Shown: positions 11,801-25,575 of the stretch, one piece after another
Layout: each line of letters starts with the position of its first letter
How positions within the stretch are numbered: position 1 is the stretch's first letter
Assembly (NCBI GenBank): GCA_958295665.1
Contig: OY282558.1
Coordinates: forward strand, 462,308,995-462,372,994
Direction of reading: 5' to 3'
From: Tipula vernalis
Lineage: Eukaryota; Arthropoda; Insecta; Diptera; Tipulidae
DNA: 64,000 bases
Made by a program: the position numbers and the translations under genes
Notes under the pieces: model-generated
Databases searched by the model: none
What the model saw: the letters and a program-made list of their open reading frames with translations, nothing else
Told to the model about the DNA's origin: nothing

Positions 11801-14800
11801 GATATCCGACAAACTATAACGACGTCGGTTCAATGTAAGTGACTGATCAATAATTAATCCGCTATACAGTGGGGTCACAAATAAACTATCTGACGGGGCA
11901 TTTTTATTTGACTTCGGTGTCCAAATGTGGCGTGTAATCCAGGCTTGCGAGAAAGTCCATAAAAGTGGTATATACAAAAACCAATATAAAAACATGTTAT
12001 TCATATGATCTGTTTTCGGTGGATTAAAAAATAAATAATCAGGAATTAAATCATGAAATGCGCACACGTCCTCATTGCGGATAGTGACCATCGCACGTAA
12101 AATAGTTAAGGACACGACGACCGCTAAATTAATCGATATACCAAAGCCGAACGTTTGAATTTTTATTTTGCAGGCAAATTTTGTGAATACATAGCAAATG
12201 TACGATGCCGCCACTTGAATGAAAATAGTCCAATAAATTGCGGCCGCCGTCGAATAAACCGGTTGTTCTTTCTCATTAAATGTTATTCTTGGTAATCCTG
12301 GAAATTGAATAAACGCATCGGTCAATAGACCCTCAGTTACATTAATTTTATGAGTTTCCCAGCCCGTGATAAAATCACTGAAAAATTGTGTAAACTCAAT
12401 GTCGGCGAAAAGCATTGCGCTTATTGAGAATGCTACTATTTTCCATATCGAGATATACAGGTAGTTACTGTATCGTGTGCGGAAAAGAGATATCTTCAAG
12501 TTATTGAGTATTACAATTGGTTTAAAACGACTTTTTGCAGATACAAAATTCTCCCACCAATGAAATGAAATCAGTACCAGAGCTAAAGGGGTTAGCCAAA
12601 CTTTAAACTGACCATTTAGCCAAGGCCAAACACAAAATCCGGTTAATTGTGCAGCAACAGCGAGAATATTTAATATTAAGATGGTTTTTGTGCCGAATAG
12701 TCGTTTTTCTTCATTTTCCGTTGATTTCTCGACAATATCCGAAAATATATTTAACACAGCCGGAATAAAACATAAACAGTTGGTGAGCAAAATTCCTTGA
12801 ATGACATCCAAATTTGGTAAAATGAATATCATAAGCATGGCCAGACCAACGACATGAAATGTTTCGACCAGAAAAACCATCAAAAATTCCGAAAATGTGG
12901 GTCTTTCAATTTTTTTGAAGAAACACAATCGCCATGATCTAAACAGTGTTCCTAGTTCTGGTATCGCAAAAGCAATTATGATAGCCCAGATCCAAGCAAT
13001 TCTCTGGTAGTCTGGTACTGCTGCGTTAAAATTTAGATCGGGTCCTGAAAATTAGTGCTATGTGGTAAAAAGAATTCATCATCTCATAAATGTAACTTAC
13101 GATTTATATCACAGAACGGCACTATTCTATCCGGTGCCACTTGGGAGGTCATGAATATTAGTGCTATTTTTGATGTGACACTGCTTCCCAGGATAATGAA
13201 GAAAATAACCACACTTAGAATCATTTTCATAATCCTAACGAGTTTTTTTAAACGTTTTGTGTTCTCCGGAGATGAGCCAACATTTTTTTTATCGTCCGTA
13301 TACTCAAAGACATTCCATTTACCTTTTCTGGGGGAAAAATAATTAATTATCAGAACGAGAAGTGATTATGACTAATTATTTTGCTAACAAATTTTTACAG
13401 TTTAGTATTTTGGATTATTCAAAGTAATTTAACAATTAACAATTTTGAGGTTAAACGATTCGAAGTTTGAGTTTCTTTTTGAGAGAATCAGTGACGTAAC
13501 TAAAAATAATCGGGCCTGTGACCTTTGTTCTTTAAATTCATAAATTTCTCTTGGCAGATCTTCCTTCTATTTATTTATTTATTTATATCAGCAGGAAAAA
13601 TCCTATTTTGACAATAAAATGGACATCAAATAACTACAATTTACATTTGATTTGCTTTTTAAATAAACATTTGGATAAGTTGAAATCGAACTCATTAAAA
13701 TAAGAATTAAATTGCCGAAACTTAGCCGGAATAGGGGCATTATGCGCATAATTGGACTTAAAAGTCGGTAAATAAATAAAATATTTGACCCGAACTGGTT
13801 TACAGGGCACATGTCTATCAATATTGGCAAGAAATTCAGTGAAATCAACTGCACCATTCAACAAACATCAGCGATGAACATATAAGCCGCAACCTTACGC
13901 CAGTCAATAAGTGATTCCAAATTTACAATTTTTCGGCACTCTGCATAAGGTGGTAAATTCCTTTTATTCTGCCACATTGGAAGTTTAGGATCAAACGGCC
14001 ACTTCATTTTGTGCAGTAAGTATAGAATTAATTGTTTTGTACTCGTTCAATTCGATCAATATCAATCTAATACATCGGATCCCAAATAATTGATGCATAA
14101 TGCTCCAGTTTAGACTGTACAAGAGAACATTATAAACTCTTAACGCAAAGTGGATTACGAAAATGCTTGGTGGCACGTCTTTCGGAGCAATATTTTTAAT
14201 GGTGATGAACACATTTTTATTGACTCTATTTTATCGCTTCATCCTAATTATTGTTCGATTACAAAGTCAATGGCGCCATTTTTTTCCTGAGAGATTACAC
14301 CATTATGGATTGGAAACTGATTTTGACTGTTTGGAGTTATTTTGTAAATTCAATAATCATAAACAACCTACAATGAATTATAACTTTAAAAAGCGGATAT
14401 TTCTGGATTGGACATGTTTTTTGAAAATCTGGACTGGGAAGAAATTTTTAATCATAAATGGAGCGATGTTGATGCTTTAGTTGATGAATTTTGCTGTGTT
14501 CTATTTAAGGATTTTGATAAATATGTGCCTAACAGTTATAATCGGAAGAATAACCATCCACCGTGGTTTAATAATAACTTGATCAATTTAAGAAATAGGA
14601 AGAATAAAGCTTACAAGCTTGCTAAGTTAAGCAGTGATAATTTACTTTATATTAATTCATTCTGGCAGTTATGTCGAGATTTCGATAATCCCTCCTCTAC
14701 ATCTCACTCGGGACAGTATCATCATAATCTAATAGAATTGCCGTTTATTTCTGTGACTGATTTAATCGATGGTATATCCAAAATGAAATATGGGTGTGGT

Positions 14801-17146
14801 TTTGATAATACACCCACAAGTATTCTTAAAGATCTCAGTAAGTCATTGCCATTGCCTTTATCTTTGGTTTTCAATGCTTCTCTGAAGAATGGCATTTTTC
14901 CTGCGAGATGGAAGAAGTCAATCATTATCGCAATCTTTAAATCTCGTAAACATTATGAAATCAAAAATTATCGGAAAATATCCATACTATATCATCCAAA
15001 CCTAAATTATTTGATCTGATTATAACTAATTATCTGTATTTTAATGTCAAGTTTGTTGACTGTATGAAGTTAATAGATAGTTCCTAGTTGTCTGGTTTCT
15101 ACTGAAAATCAGGTTTCATTTTTGCACTTTTTACCGTCTTTCAAGCGAATTTGAAAATTCGGTTCCCATTTTCTCGGCTCCTGGGCCCGAATTCCGGATC
15201 AATGACAAATGAGAATGAGAAATGACTTTATGTTTTATTTCGCCTACTCTAAATAAAAATGCAACCGTCTAGTTGAAATAAAAAATCAAGTCATTTCTCA
15301 TTATCATTTGTCACCGAACCGGAATTCAGGCCCTGGACTAGCCCTATTTTTTTTTATAATGAGCACTAATTAGCACTAATTCGGTTTTAACACTATGTAT
15401 AAGAAGTTTCATTCTTAAATTCGAAAGTTTTGCTGCTACAGTTACCTACACAAAACAGGTCTATTAATGTTTTTTGTGTTTAATAATAAAGTTTTGCTAA
15501 AACAATCATTATTTACTTCAATTTATAAGAAAGAGTAGAAAAATAGTATATTATTCAACGAGCATATAATGATAGCTGTTATTCATGAAGATGAAGTTTA
15601 ATGACACGAGCCGATAGGCGAGTGTCGTAAATCATCTGAGTGAATAACAGCCATTATATGCGAGTAGAATACGATACTTTGTTCACGACCGATAAAAAAT
15701 TGTGTTTTATTATCAAATTGTTTAAATAAACCTAAAATAATTTCCGTCGACATTTTGACGTCTCAATTTAATAATAATGAAAATGGCAAGATAACTACTA
15801 GATAAAATTTTCTAGATAAAATTTTCAAAAATGAAATTTTTATTTGTTAGTAGTGAATAATAGAAGAAGGGACTACTAGATAAACTAGCAGTGAATAATG
15901 GATATCATTATAATTGAAGAAACAAACATATAATGAGTATATTATACGTTAGTCGTGGATAAAATACGATATGGGCTTCCTTGTGTCACTGAACCGGACA
16001 ATTTTACCCGGAGTGGAGTGAGAGTCGTGCAAATTTGTTTCCATTCGGATTGAGAGCTAAGCTAGAATGCTATTTCTTTCGCTCCGAATCCCTGCAATAA
16101 ACTTATAAATGTAAACGATTTTTATTGTTTTTCAAATTCAAAAAGGCAGCACCCTAAAATTGGTGATACCCTAGGACAGCAGGGCTAATAGACCAATAGT
16201 TAAGAATGGATTTCTTTGGTTGAATTTAACAGTTAGCGTTAATTGTGCGAGTACATTCCAGACTGAATTTTGGACATTTTTCTGTGTGCGCAAGAGATAT
16301 TAAGATACGGTATTAATATGTATTATCGGAATTTTTGTATATTATTATAAAAGCACCGACTAAGTATATGATTAGGAAGTGAATGGAGGTTAATATTTGA
16401 AGATAACTACAATAAAAATATCCAAATTTTACAAATATTTATTTCTTTGAATACTACAGCAAAAACACTAATTTTTTATAATAGGTCACTAAATTTAAGC
16501 GACTTACGTATCTTATCGTGCGGCTTATCTTTGTCGAAATCCACAATTGTCGCAATCGAATACTAAATGAAATATTTTCTAATCCGGTCATATTTTATTG
16601 TTCTGTCATTATCTAATCTCCTGACATATGTATATACTGCATTAAACTGCCCGAATTTTGAGTCATTTTAAATAATAAGACACTTAATTGAATAACTAAT
16701 TTTAAATATAAATGTTTCAAAAAAATTGCACTCTTTGTGCCACCGAGTTAAGATCTTGCAAGTTGCAACGTTTAAAATTCCAATGGAATACGAATACAAT
16801 GGATATATCAAGCGCATGTATAGAGTCTACAACTAATTGTTGAAACGAATAAAATCATTCAACCCGAAAGAGATTTTCACTCGCCATCTGTTGTTTAGTA
16901 GTAGAATTATTCTTTTAAATTACTTTATACATTTTCCAATCACACAGTTAATTTTCATTCACTCTAAAAATACAAACAGATAAATAAATTTATGAAATTC
17001 ACTTTACACAACACACATTGCACACACAACAGTCCAGTACAATTAATATACCTTGATTTTTCGGTTAAGGTTTTAAAATTGTGTTCATTATTTACTGGAT
17101 TAAAACGAACTTGAGCCCTATCTCGCGGTTGATTATCCGTATACAT
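8815..17146 (-). CDS. Chitin synthase, copy A (four exons, intact)
   Basis: Membrane-bound family 2 glycosyltransferase that polymerises UDP-GlcNAc into chitin and extrudes it across the membrane. Exons run 17146-17052, 13327-13101, 13044-10002 and 9943-8815. Introns are 3724, 56 and 58 bp, and all junctions keep frame, giving 1497 residues. Exon 1 (MYTDNQPRD...) ends in phase 2 at an AAG|GTATAT donor and is the least certain part. The N-terminal third is a multi-pass membrane region. The catalytic region starts near C550 (CGTMWHE), holds DGDIDFQP, and continues with GEDRW (E829-R831) and QRRRW (866-870). Five or so helices then lead to SWGTRE (1047-1052), and more helices follow in the last exon. 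No long coiled coil follows SWGTRE and there is only one C-terminal exon, which points to a CHS2-like form. The large first intron holds a retrotransposon and a MITE. Confidence 0.93.
13570..15080. mobile_element. Degraded non-LTR retrotransposon with an inverted 5' part
   Basis: This lies inside intron 1 of copy A. From about 14165 down to 13570 the minus strand encodes the end of a reverse transcriptase and its C-terminal domain (the LEYASIIWDP-like segment, then DPKLPMW). It ends in a TAAATAAATAAATAAA tail, seen as TTTATTTATTTATT on the plus strand near 13570. From about 14165 to 15080 the plus strand encodes an earlier part of the same kind of ORF: PPWFNNNLINLRNRKNKAY, then GFDNTPTSILKDLSKSLPLP, FPARWKKS and ENYRGIS-like residues. 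Stops and frameshifts break both parts. The head-to-head arrangement, with one tail, fits a single insertion with 5' inversion. Confidence 0.75.
15183..15333. mobile_element. MITE in intron 1 of chitin synthase copy A
   Basis: It starts GGGCCCGAATTCCGG and ends CCGGAATTCAGGCCC. The inverted arms extend about 44 bp and include GACAAATGAGAATGAGAAATGAC on the left, matched by GTCATTTCTCATTATCATTTGTC on the right. There is no coding sequence. Confidence 0.75.
15551..15975. repeat. Inverted-repeat-rich segment, possible degraded MITE
   Basis: CATATAATGATAGCTGTTATTCA near 15562 is mirrored by TGAATAACAGCCATTATATG near 15638, across a core with ACACGAGC and GCGAGTGT. A related stretch (GAATAATGGATATCATTATA, then ATACGATATGGGCTTCC) follows near 15890-15975. 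The limits are unclear. It lies in intron 1 of copy A. Confidence 0.45.
16400..17051. other. Rest of intron 1 of copy A
   Basis: AT-rich intronic sequence next to exon 1. I see no gene, repeat pair or recognisable element here. Confidence 0.5.
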
Positions 17147-17596
17147 AATTAAATTCACCGTTTTTTTTATTGTATCACACTTTAAAGAGTTTTATTTCGA
17201 TTGAACACTGTCCGATGTTTTTGGTTAACTAAACCAAACTAAACTAAAATTAAAATGAATAAATATTTGACTAATGCCCAATTGTATATCTATATGGAGG
17301 GACACATGTCATAAAATTGATTTACTTTTGACGAGATGGTATCGTTCGGCGGCATTATCATACATATGTACGTATATCCAACTTGTTGAGAACAACACGA
17401 AATTATTTTGTAAATTACTTATCATGTACATAATAATATTTTAATTATAAAATGTAATCGTATGTTTAATTCGTGTTAATGGTTTTTTGTGCTGGCTTTC
17501 AGATTTATTTGTAGACACGTGACAATTTGTCAAGTGCTTGTGGGAAAATAAAATTAAAAACTTAATCAAATCTACATGAGCTAAACTGTTTATCTT
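17147..17596. other. Spacer between copy B 3' end and copy A 5' end
   Basis: About 450 bp that must hold the copy A promoter and the end of the copy B transcript, since both genes read on the minus strand. No TATA or initiator element could be assigned with confidence. Confidence 0.4.
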
Positions 17597-17602
17597 TTTA
17601 TT
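17597..17602 (-). promoter_or_regulatory. Polyadenylation signal of chitin synthase copy B
   Basis: AATAAA on the minus strand, 25 bases after the copy B stop, as for copy A. Confidence 0.55.
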
Positions 17603-17627
17603 TTTCTTTATATGTACTTCTTATAAT

Positions 17628-20600
17628 TTACGTAGCCGGCTTAAGACGTTGTAACAGGTTTCCGCCGCTAGTTGTCGCCGCTTGAACGGTGGCTCGTCTT
17701 TCATCTAATTCCATAGCTGCTGGTGCAAATGGACCAATCACATTAGTATTGGCCAAAATATTCGCATTATCCACTAAACTTGGACCACCATTCTGGTTTC
17801 CAACGTTACTAGTCTTGGCCATTATATGTCTCTCTTCCACATGATTCAGCCGGTTTAGAATTCCGATTAAGTTAAATTCCTTTGCAAGTTTTTTCGTCTT
17901 AGGATTTTGTATAAAATTTCGCTCCAAATCACTGCTATCATGTCGCTGTTTTTCTTGAATTAATAACATTTTTTTAATCGTATTCCGACGTTTCGCGATT
18001 ATTTGCTCTACATCATTAAGGGCATCATCGTCCCATAATGGATCAGGCTTCTGCAATTTTTTCGCCAGTTTAACTGCATTCTGACCGAGTATTGAATTTG
18101 TACTGAGCCGCCTTTTCTTATTTATAAATAATTTGCTCAATTGTTTCATAGAACACCAATCGATTTCGACGTCGGCCAAAATTTGCGATAGTGTGCCCAA
18201 TCGATGGATCAGCATACCAATGAACTGAATTATCAATATAACTCCAAATAATAAAACAAATATTAGGCCAATCGGTTCTACTTGCAAATAAGTGGGATAC
18301 AATATAATTTCAAATGTTGTTTCATCGAAATTAATCACATGGGTGGCTCCCAATCTCCACTGAATAAATACGAACTCTTTGTTAAGCTGAAGTAGAAATA
18401 TGATCAATACAAATAGGGCGTTCAACATGACAAACGTAAAGACACACTTATCACGGAGCTGGGCCAAGGCATCAATATGTTTTTGTTTTTCTTCGTCACT
18501 GTAATTATGCGGCATCAAATATTTCTCAATTAAATCGGTCCAGAATTTTTTCTCTTTCAACGCCAGCGTAACAGTCTCACCATTTTTAATTTCCGGATCG
18601 TAAATCCAATCAGGGTTTATAGATTTTTCTGCTGATTCCCCCCCTTGAATGTTAAACGCGGATGAATTTGAAATGATAAATCCAAGGTCTGATGATGAGC
18701 TGGAAATCGATGGCCGTGGCATGCTAATCGATTTTCGCGTTTCGTATACATTACTAAATATGTGGTGAAAAGAATTTAATTAACAGTAAATTACTAATTA
18801 AGATGAGATTTTGTACTTACGTTTCCACACTTTCAATTTTGTTTGAAATTTGATCTAATTTTGTGGTGATTTTATTTAAATATTCATCATCCTTTGGTGG
18901 TTTTTGACGTGGACAAAGCATAATGCGAATTAGTCCAAAAAATGAAATATCCAATAATCCATCCTCTTCCTTTTTCAGGGGCGCAGCATTTTTACTGTCG
19001 GTTCCTTCTGAAGTATTTTTGCTATCGGGTTTTGGAGTTTCTCGCGTTCCCCATGATACATCGTTCATATTGAATAACGAATAAATGACGAGCAACATAT
19101 ACATGGATGGGATGGTGAGGTAATAGATGAAGAAGCAAATCAAACAATTAATCTCTTGAGGATGCAAAAACCCCGAAATAATAATTTGCGCAAGAACAAT
19201 AGCAAAAAATATTGATGATGGTGAACTGACCCCATCTTCTGAGAATTGGATGACTACACCGATCAAGACGGCCATCATGACTAAGGCGTATACAGAGCTC
19301 AATATAAATGCAACTAGCAGCTGATATTTTTTGAAACGGTAACAAATCAGCATGAATAAAATAATTGGTATAAAATTCCATAAAAATGCGGTCCAAATAT
19401 CAATCGAGAAAACGGACACCAAAGATCCAATCATCATTAGGAAGATGGTACCTGGTCCGAGAATTGTACCTACTATTAAAAGCATCTGATACCAGATGTA
19501 CAACATTGATATGCTATCATTTTTCTTCACTATTTCTTTACTGTCCACTAACAGATCCAGAATGTTGGCCATTGTGGATGGTATCCAACGGCGCCGTTGA
19601 TTAAAAAATTCATAGAAGCCCTCTGGACTGTGTGTATACGCATCTGAAGCGGCAGAATACTCAACTCGATACCCTTGTTTCAGTATCAGTGTACAGAGCC
19701 AACGATCTTCTCCCTGATCATACTGTACAAAATGTTTGGCCACTTCCGAATTCGTTGTGTACTTTTTCATAACACTATTGTCCATCAATGCACTTCCGCG
19801 AAACAAAGAAAAACATCCGGGCGAACACAGTACACAACCAATAATATGTTCTGTAGCCTTTTGTAACCAATGTCCGATTGCATACTCAAATTTTTGATAC
19901 CACACCATAGGGCCGGAACCAATCGGATGAATTCTGCCGCAAGCTGCTCCCAAAGTTTTATCGACTTTCATTCGATTAATCAATAGAAGTACAGCATCAG
20001 GCTGGAAGTCAATATCACCATCAAGTGCCAAAATAAAAGTGTTTTCTGATCGAACCATTTTGCGACTTTCGCTTATATCCAATTGATCCATGATTTTGAA
20101 ACCGAGCAAATAGTACATGTACATGACTTGAGACCAACGTTTTTTTGCCCGAATTTTAGTAGCATTCTTTAAATGTGCAATCATTCGTGTTTGTCCGGGC
20201 AGTGTCCATTCGAGTCGGCCCCCATACGGTGTAACATATTTCATTGGCGAACGAATTTTCATATCAGTCTTGTAAATTTCTTTGGCTGCTTCAGGAAGAC
20301 TATGAATCAATGTTCTTACATAATTGTTAAGTTCTTCAGCTTCTTCGCCCCGTTTAACAAATGCATCATCAAAATAAATATGCGTTTCAAGCTCATAGTA
20401 TTCACCATCTTTATCTTCAACTTCGAAATATTCTTTGGCGAGCCGACGCGAACATTGATCTTCATCCAGGCGTAAAATCGATTTAAGGAATTCCATCATT
20501 TCCTCTTTCTCTTCGTGCCACATAGTACCACAAATAAAGACGCGCGGTATTGTATCTTCTGGTTCGGTTCGAATTTCGGTGAAACCTTCTCCTGGGAGTG

Positions 20601-22857
20601 GCCCATCAGAGTGTTCAGAGAGATCTTTGCGTCGTCGATTTAAAGCAAGAGATTGATCAATCACCAAACCATTGTACAATGGGGTCACAAATAAGCTGTC
20701 AGTTGATGCATTCTTATTCGACTTTGCTATCCAAATATGTCGTGTAATCCATGTTTGTGATATAAGCCAAAATAATGAGATCCAAGCACACTTTTCCCAT
20801 AGGTATTCATCCAAATTGAGGACGGCTGGCGGTACGAAGAACAAATAATCGGGTAGTACGTCATGAAAAGCACATACATCTGTTTGACGCAATCCACACA
20901 TAATTAACAAAACGCTTACCGACACGGGAACTGTTAAATTTATCGGCAACGCAAAACAAAACGTCTGCATTTTTACCTTGCAGGCAAATTTTGTGAAAAC
21001 ATAGCACACATATGAGGCTAATACCTGAATGAAGAGTGTCCAACAGACGGCAGTTGGGGCCGAAAATACGGGTTGGTTCAATAAGTCCTGTGTAATTTTA
21101 GCTAATTCAGGAAAACGATCAAAATCACTTAATACAGTTGGTGCTTCGACCACTTCAATTGTATGCGATTTCCAGGCGAGAAGAAAATCACTAAAAAAAT
21201 GTGAAAATTTGATTCCGGACAGAAGTATTGCGCTCACCCCAAACGCAAATAATTTCCAAATCGAAATATACAAGTAGGTACTGTATCGTGTACTGACTAA
21301 AGATTTTTTGATTTTGTTGATTTTCGCAATAAAATTGCTTTGCCTTGTGTCTGGCACAAAATTTTCCCACCAATGAAACGAAATTAATATGATGGCAAGC
21401 GGTGTTAACCATACCGTTGTGTGGCGACCATTAACCAGAGGCCAAACAAAAGTGCCGGTTAGTTGGCAAATTAGGGCAAACATATTTAAAAATGTTTTAA
21501 TCCTCTTGCCAATTACAAGTCTGCGTCGATTATCTTTACTGAAATCAGAATATATATTTAAAACGGCCGGGATAAAGCACAGACAGTTGGTGAGCATAAT
21601 GCCTTGTATTACATCCATATTAGGTAATATGACGACGAGCAAGAGGGCCAATCCAAATACGTGTAATGTTTCAACACCGAGCACCAGAAGAAATTCTAAA
21701 AATTTCGGACGTCCGATTTTTTTAAAGTAGCAGAATCGCCATGCTCGTATAAATGTACCCAATTCAGGGATGGCAAAAGCAAAAATTATGGCCCATATCC
21801 AAGCGATTCTTTGATCAACTGGTAATCTGGCCTCAAATTCTTTGTCAGGCACTGCAAGTAAAATTCATAAATATTAAAAATAAAATGTATAAATATTATG
21901 TTGACAGCATACTTACGATTAATATGACAGTACGGTACTTTCTGATTTTCAGCAATGTGTGACACCATAAATAATAAGCTGATTTTTGAAATGACACTCG
22001 ACCCAAGGACTACAAAGAAGGTAATTATTGATATGACCAATTTTATTATTTTTACGGATGACCTTGTCCGTTTGGTAGCTTCGACGGATGACCCCGCAGT
22101 TCGATGGCTTGGCGTATCTTGGAAGGAGTCCCATAGTTTTTCTTTCTTATCACTGAAAATAAAGATTAATAAAAGTTAGATGGTTTTAACAACATTTTCA
22201 CACGCATATTATTAATCAATCAAGCTGGCCTTTTGTATTTGTCACTAACGCGACTCTACCACCGTTTTTGTGCACATTTTCAAATTTTATGTCGCTGGAA
22301 TTAAATTCACAAACCAAAATAAGGCGGCTACTTTCATTTTATAAGGTAGTCACTGGTCCTGAAAATTTATTTCACCTATATATGAACAAAATTGTACTTA
22401 ATTTTTGATGAAAGTTCAGTTGAACTCAAATTCGTTCTATTTATCACTCAGTCTAAATTTTCCTATGTAGTGGATGGTCTCAACTAGATGATGAGATTTA
22501 GACAATTTAATGTCCACAGTAGAAATTCCGTCTTTGTGACTTGTTTTAAACAAAAGAAAATATTTGTATGGTTCCGCCTTACATACAATTTGAGGCTGGA
22601 CAATAAAAAACCTCCAATAAAAGTTTATCACAATATTTTATTATTTCGAAGAAAAATTTTAAATTATTAAATTTGTAATCAATAAAATTGTAGAATAATA
22701 AATCACAAAACGCACAAAAATGTTAGCTGCGGTCACAAAATTTTTGGTCATACTTTATCAATAAGTTTGATTCAATCACTTTTGTTTACCTAATAGTTAT
22801 CGTAGCGTCTTCATTATCTGATTCTTCGCGCATAAAATGCTTCTTATTGGTTGTCAT
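17628..22857 (-). CDS. Chitin synthase, copy B (four exons, intact)
   Basis: Same enzyme family and layout as copy A, immediately upstream of it on the same strand. Exons are 22857-22790, 22152-21917, 21851-18821 and 18753-17628, with introns of 637, 65 and 67 bp. All phases match copy A, and the product has 1486 residues. Exon 1 (MTTNKKHFMREESDNE...) is short and charged and ends in phase 2 at AG|GTAAAC. The catalytic residues are present: DGDIDFQP, EDR at 816-818, QRRRW at 853-857 and SWGTRE at 1034-1039. The start of exon 4 encodes a Ser-rich segment (MPRPSISSSSSD) that copy A lacks. The C terminus has a single version of the segment ending HRLGTLSQILA, with no sign of the alternative exon pair of CHS1/kkv. 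I see no lesion and expect a functional protein. Confidence 0.94.
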
Positions 22858-24500
22858 AATTTCAACTTATTTTTCAACATTTAAACTAAAAAGTGTTAAC
22901 CTAACTTATTCAATCCGTTTATATTTTTCACAAATTTTTACTATCAACACTAATCCTTTTAAGTTTTATATACTATTATGTACTAATCACTAATTATTCG
23001 TTCCAACCGCTAAGCTTAGTAAAGTAATACTAAGCGTAAAATTATTTAGTTTAATCATATTACAAATGGATTTATTTATTGTGTGTAATAAATCGATAAA
23101 TGTTATCATCCGGTAAGTCTTATCGATATAATTTGCTAGTACAATTAGTATTTAATCGCCTTTTAATTAGAAATTCGCAATTTCTTAGTTAATATGATAT
23201 ACATATTTCTAATCCATTGGCATTTTTTTTTTTGTCTAGTGGATAGATTAGAAGTTACAAATTTCGTATTATTTTAGCCAGTGGTGTACCATATTTTAAG
23301 CGGTGGACCAAACAAGCAAAAGCTTTGCTGTTTGTTCCATTCGAAACTTCAATGTGACAATTAACACGACTCAACTTTGCAACAAATTATTCCCTCGTTA
23401 CTTACCTCTTTGCCTAAAAACGATGTTGGAGGGGGAAATATTTTTGTTGCACTGTATATAACAAGTAAATGTGACATAAACTTTGTTTTTCGGGTACAAC
23501 CTTTTATTTATAAATCGACATGAGCATACGTTTTCTTTTTGCTATCTTGAAAATAATATATTTATTGATCAAGCTGAAAAGATTAGGCAATAAAAGAAAG
23601 CTAGCTTCTTTGTTTCATTGTTTTAATATAGAAATTCATTTAAAGAGATAATTTAAACAATTTTAATAGTTGACTTCCGCCATGACTGGAGCATAAGTTG
23701 CCAGTTGATCTTTAGTTTTTTTTCAACGTCGCTATTTGCCATTATTGGCTGAATTCGAGGTGTCAGTTGACCATATATCTCGTACTGAATAAACACAGTT
23801 AATTACTAAACACCAAGTTTATCAACATCAACATCAAAAAGAACTGTCTAAAACAGGAATTTAACGAAGTACCCTCCTATAACGAATTCTGGACAGGTCA
23901 TTCGAGGATCTGTGAAAATTAGATAGAATCAAATGGTCCTCAAATAAGTTGATATATAATATACGGAAAGACAATCAAGGTTACTATACACTCCAACGAA
24001 ATAAAAAAACTCTATTAGTTATGATTAGCTAATAGATTGTCACGTGTTATCTGTTTTGTGTTTACATTTTGTATATACAAAATTTTAAAAGTAAATATAA
24101 AAGAAATATCATCTGTAAAAACACATGAGCTAGTGTAATGCGTTTATAACAAACACCCAAAGGATCGAAATTTTTGTTCGTTATATCCGATGTTTAGCTG
24201 TTTTCGAAACCGATACTTATTTCATACTTATTGACTTAGAGTGCTGCCAAGAATTCCAGCCGCTGCGCAATTTATGTGCACAAAAAAATTGGCAGTATGT
24301 ACAAAATTTCGGTAGCATTTTGAAACGACTTGCAGCCTAGTCGTTAGTCGTAGGGTGACAATTTGACGTTTAACAAATATGGTATTTTTACGTTAAGTGT
24401 AGTGCGAGTGAATATTTGAATGCAACTGTGTGGGAAAATGTGGTCTACCTTGAAACTATTCATCAATAACATAACGCTACCTTCAAATCATATTTCCGAC
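22858..24500. other. 5' flank of chitin synthase copy B
   Basis: AT-rich sequence on the B side of the divergent B/C interval. No gene was recognised, and open frames are short. Some of it should act as the copy B promoter. Confidence 0.4.
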
Positions 24501-24559
24501 AAAAAAGAGTGTTTACAGGTAATTTTGAAAAAAAAAAATACTTATAAAATAAGTCCTTA

Positions 24560-24870
24560 TCACTGACTTATAGAGGAAGTATACGAAGTGGGTTCAAGTA
24601 TAGCGCTGAAGTAGCTTTCTTTACCCTCTCTAAAATATTAGGCTTCCAATAAAGTTTGCTGTCCAAAATAACAGCCAGATGTCCCTTTATCAGTAAAGGT
24701 CAATCTAATACCATTTAAAGTAAGATGATCAATCTGAGGAAGTTTGTATTTCTAGAGAACAGGAGCACCTCAGTTTTACGCGAATTAACATTTAGTCCTT
24801 AACCGCCTATTTAGAATGAAAGCTTGCATGCGCTCTATTAAGGTACAAGGATAAACGTGAATTAATTTTT
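24560..24870 (-). pseudogene. Reverse transcriptase fragment of a non-LTR retrotransposon
   Basis: Read on the minus strand in shifting frames, this gives the 3' half of a Jockey/I-like reverse transcriptase. There is KTEVLLFSRNTNFLR, then LNGIRLTFTDKG, then a segment like YLGVILDSKLYWKPN, then ERVKKATSALY. That order is the usual one for the region after the FADD motif. At least two frameshifts are needed, and there is no intact end or tail. Confidence 0.7.
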
Positions 24871-25166
24871 TACAAACCTTTGTTAGTACCATGGCGCAGT
24901 CGGGAACAGAACAAATAATTTTATTCAATTTTTATTTACAGTGCATGAAATAAATTTGAGTTAAATAGTTATACCACACAAATTTGTATCACATACATAA
25001 ATACGCATCGATGAATGCAACTCTTTGTAGTCTTAAATTTTCTATCGTAATTTGTATTATGTGCGGTTCTTACGTTTTTTCCATTTTGCGATAGTAAAAA
25101 TGAAAGTAAGAGAATATTATAAGAAATAGTCTGCCTTAATGATATTTATACTAACTATACCTTTAA

Positions 25167-25575
25167 GGTATAAACAGAACAAGAGCGACAACTATAAGCG
25201 ATATCGCCTGTCAAATTAGAATACACAGAAATCATATGCTGCTCACAGAACCAATATCGTTAGCGACGACGACATTATCGTCGAATTTTTTTAGAATCTA
25301 TTTCTATTTTTGTCGCAGCGATACAATGCTGCCAACTGTTTTTTGCGTCGTTATATTGGTACCCTAAAAAACTCAGTTGCCGTTTTGTTCGATCGAAAAA
25401 AAAATTGCAATCAAGACATACCGGTGATTTTGCTGATTATTATAATTTAATATAATGTCATTCAAGGAAGAGTTAATAGCTGACGCTCTTTTGTGTTTAC
25501 TAACGCGACATCGCTGACAGACAAATTTATTTTATCGTCGTCGCTTGTAGTTGTCGCTCTTGTTCTGTTTATACC
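25167..25575. mobile_element. 409-bp MITE with 5-bp target duplication
   Basis: The ends are inverted repeats of about 35 bp: GGTATAAACAGAACAAGAGC on the left, mirrored by GCTCTTGTTCTGTTTATACC on the right. The element is flanked on both sides by TTTAA (25162-25166 and 25576-25580), a likely target-site duplication. There is no coding sequence. It lies between the first exons of copies B and C. Confidence 0.8.

Noticed and set aside
18973..22040. Several 60-113 codon frames within chitin synthase copy B
   Set aside because: They are antisense or out-of-frame shadows of a long conserved coding exon.
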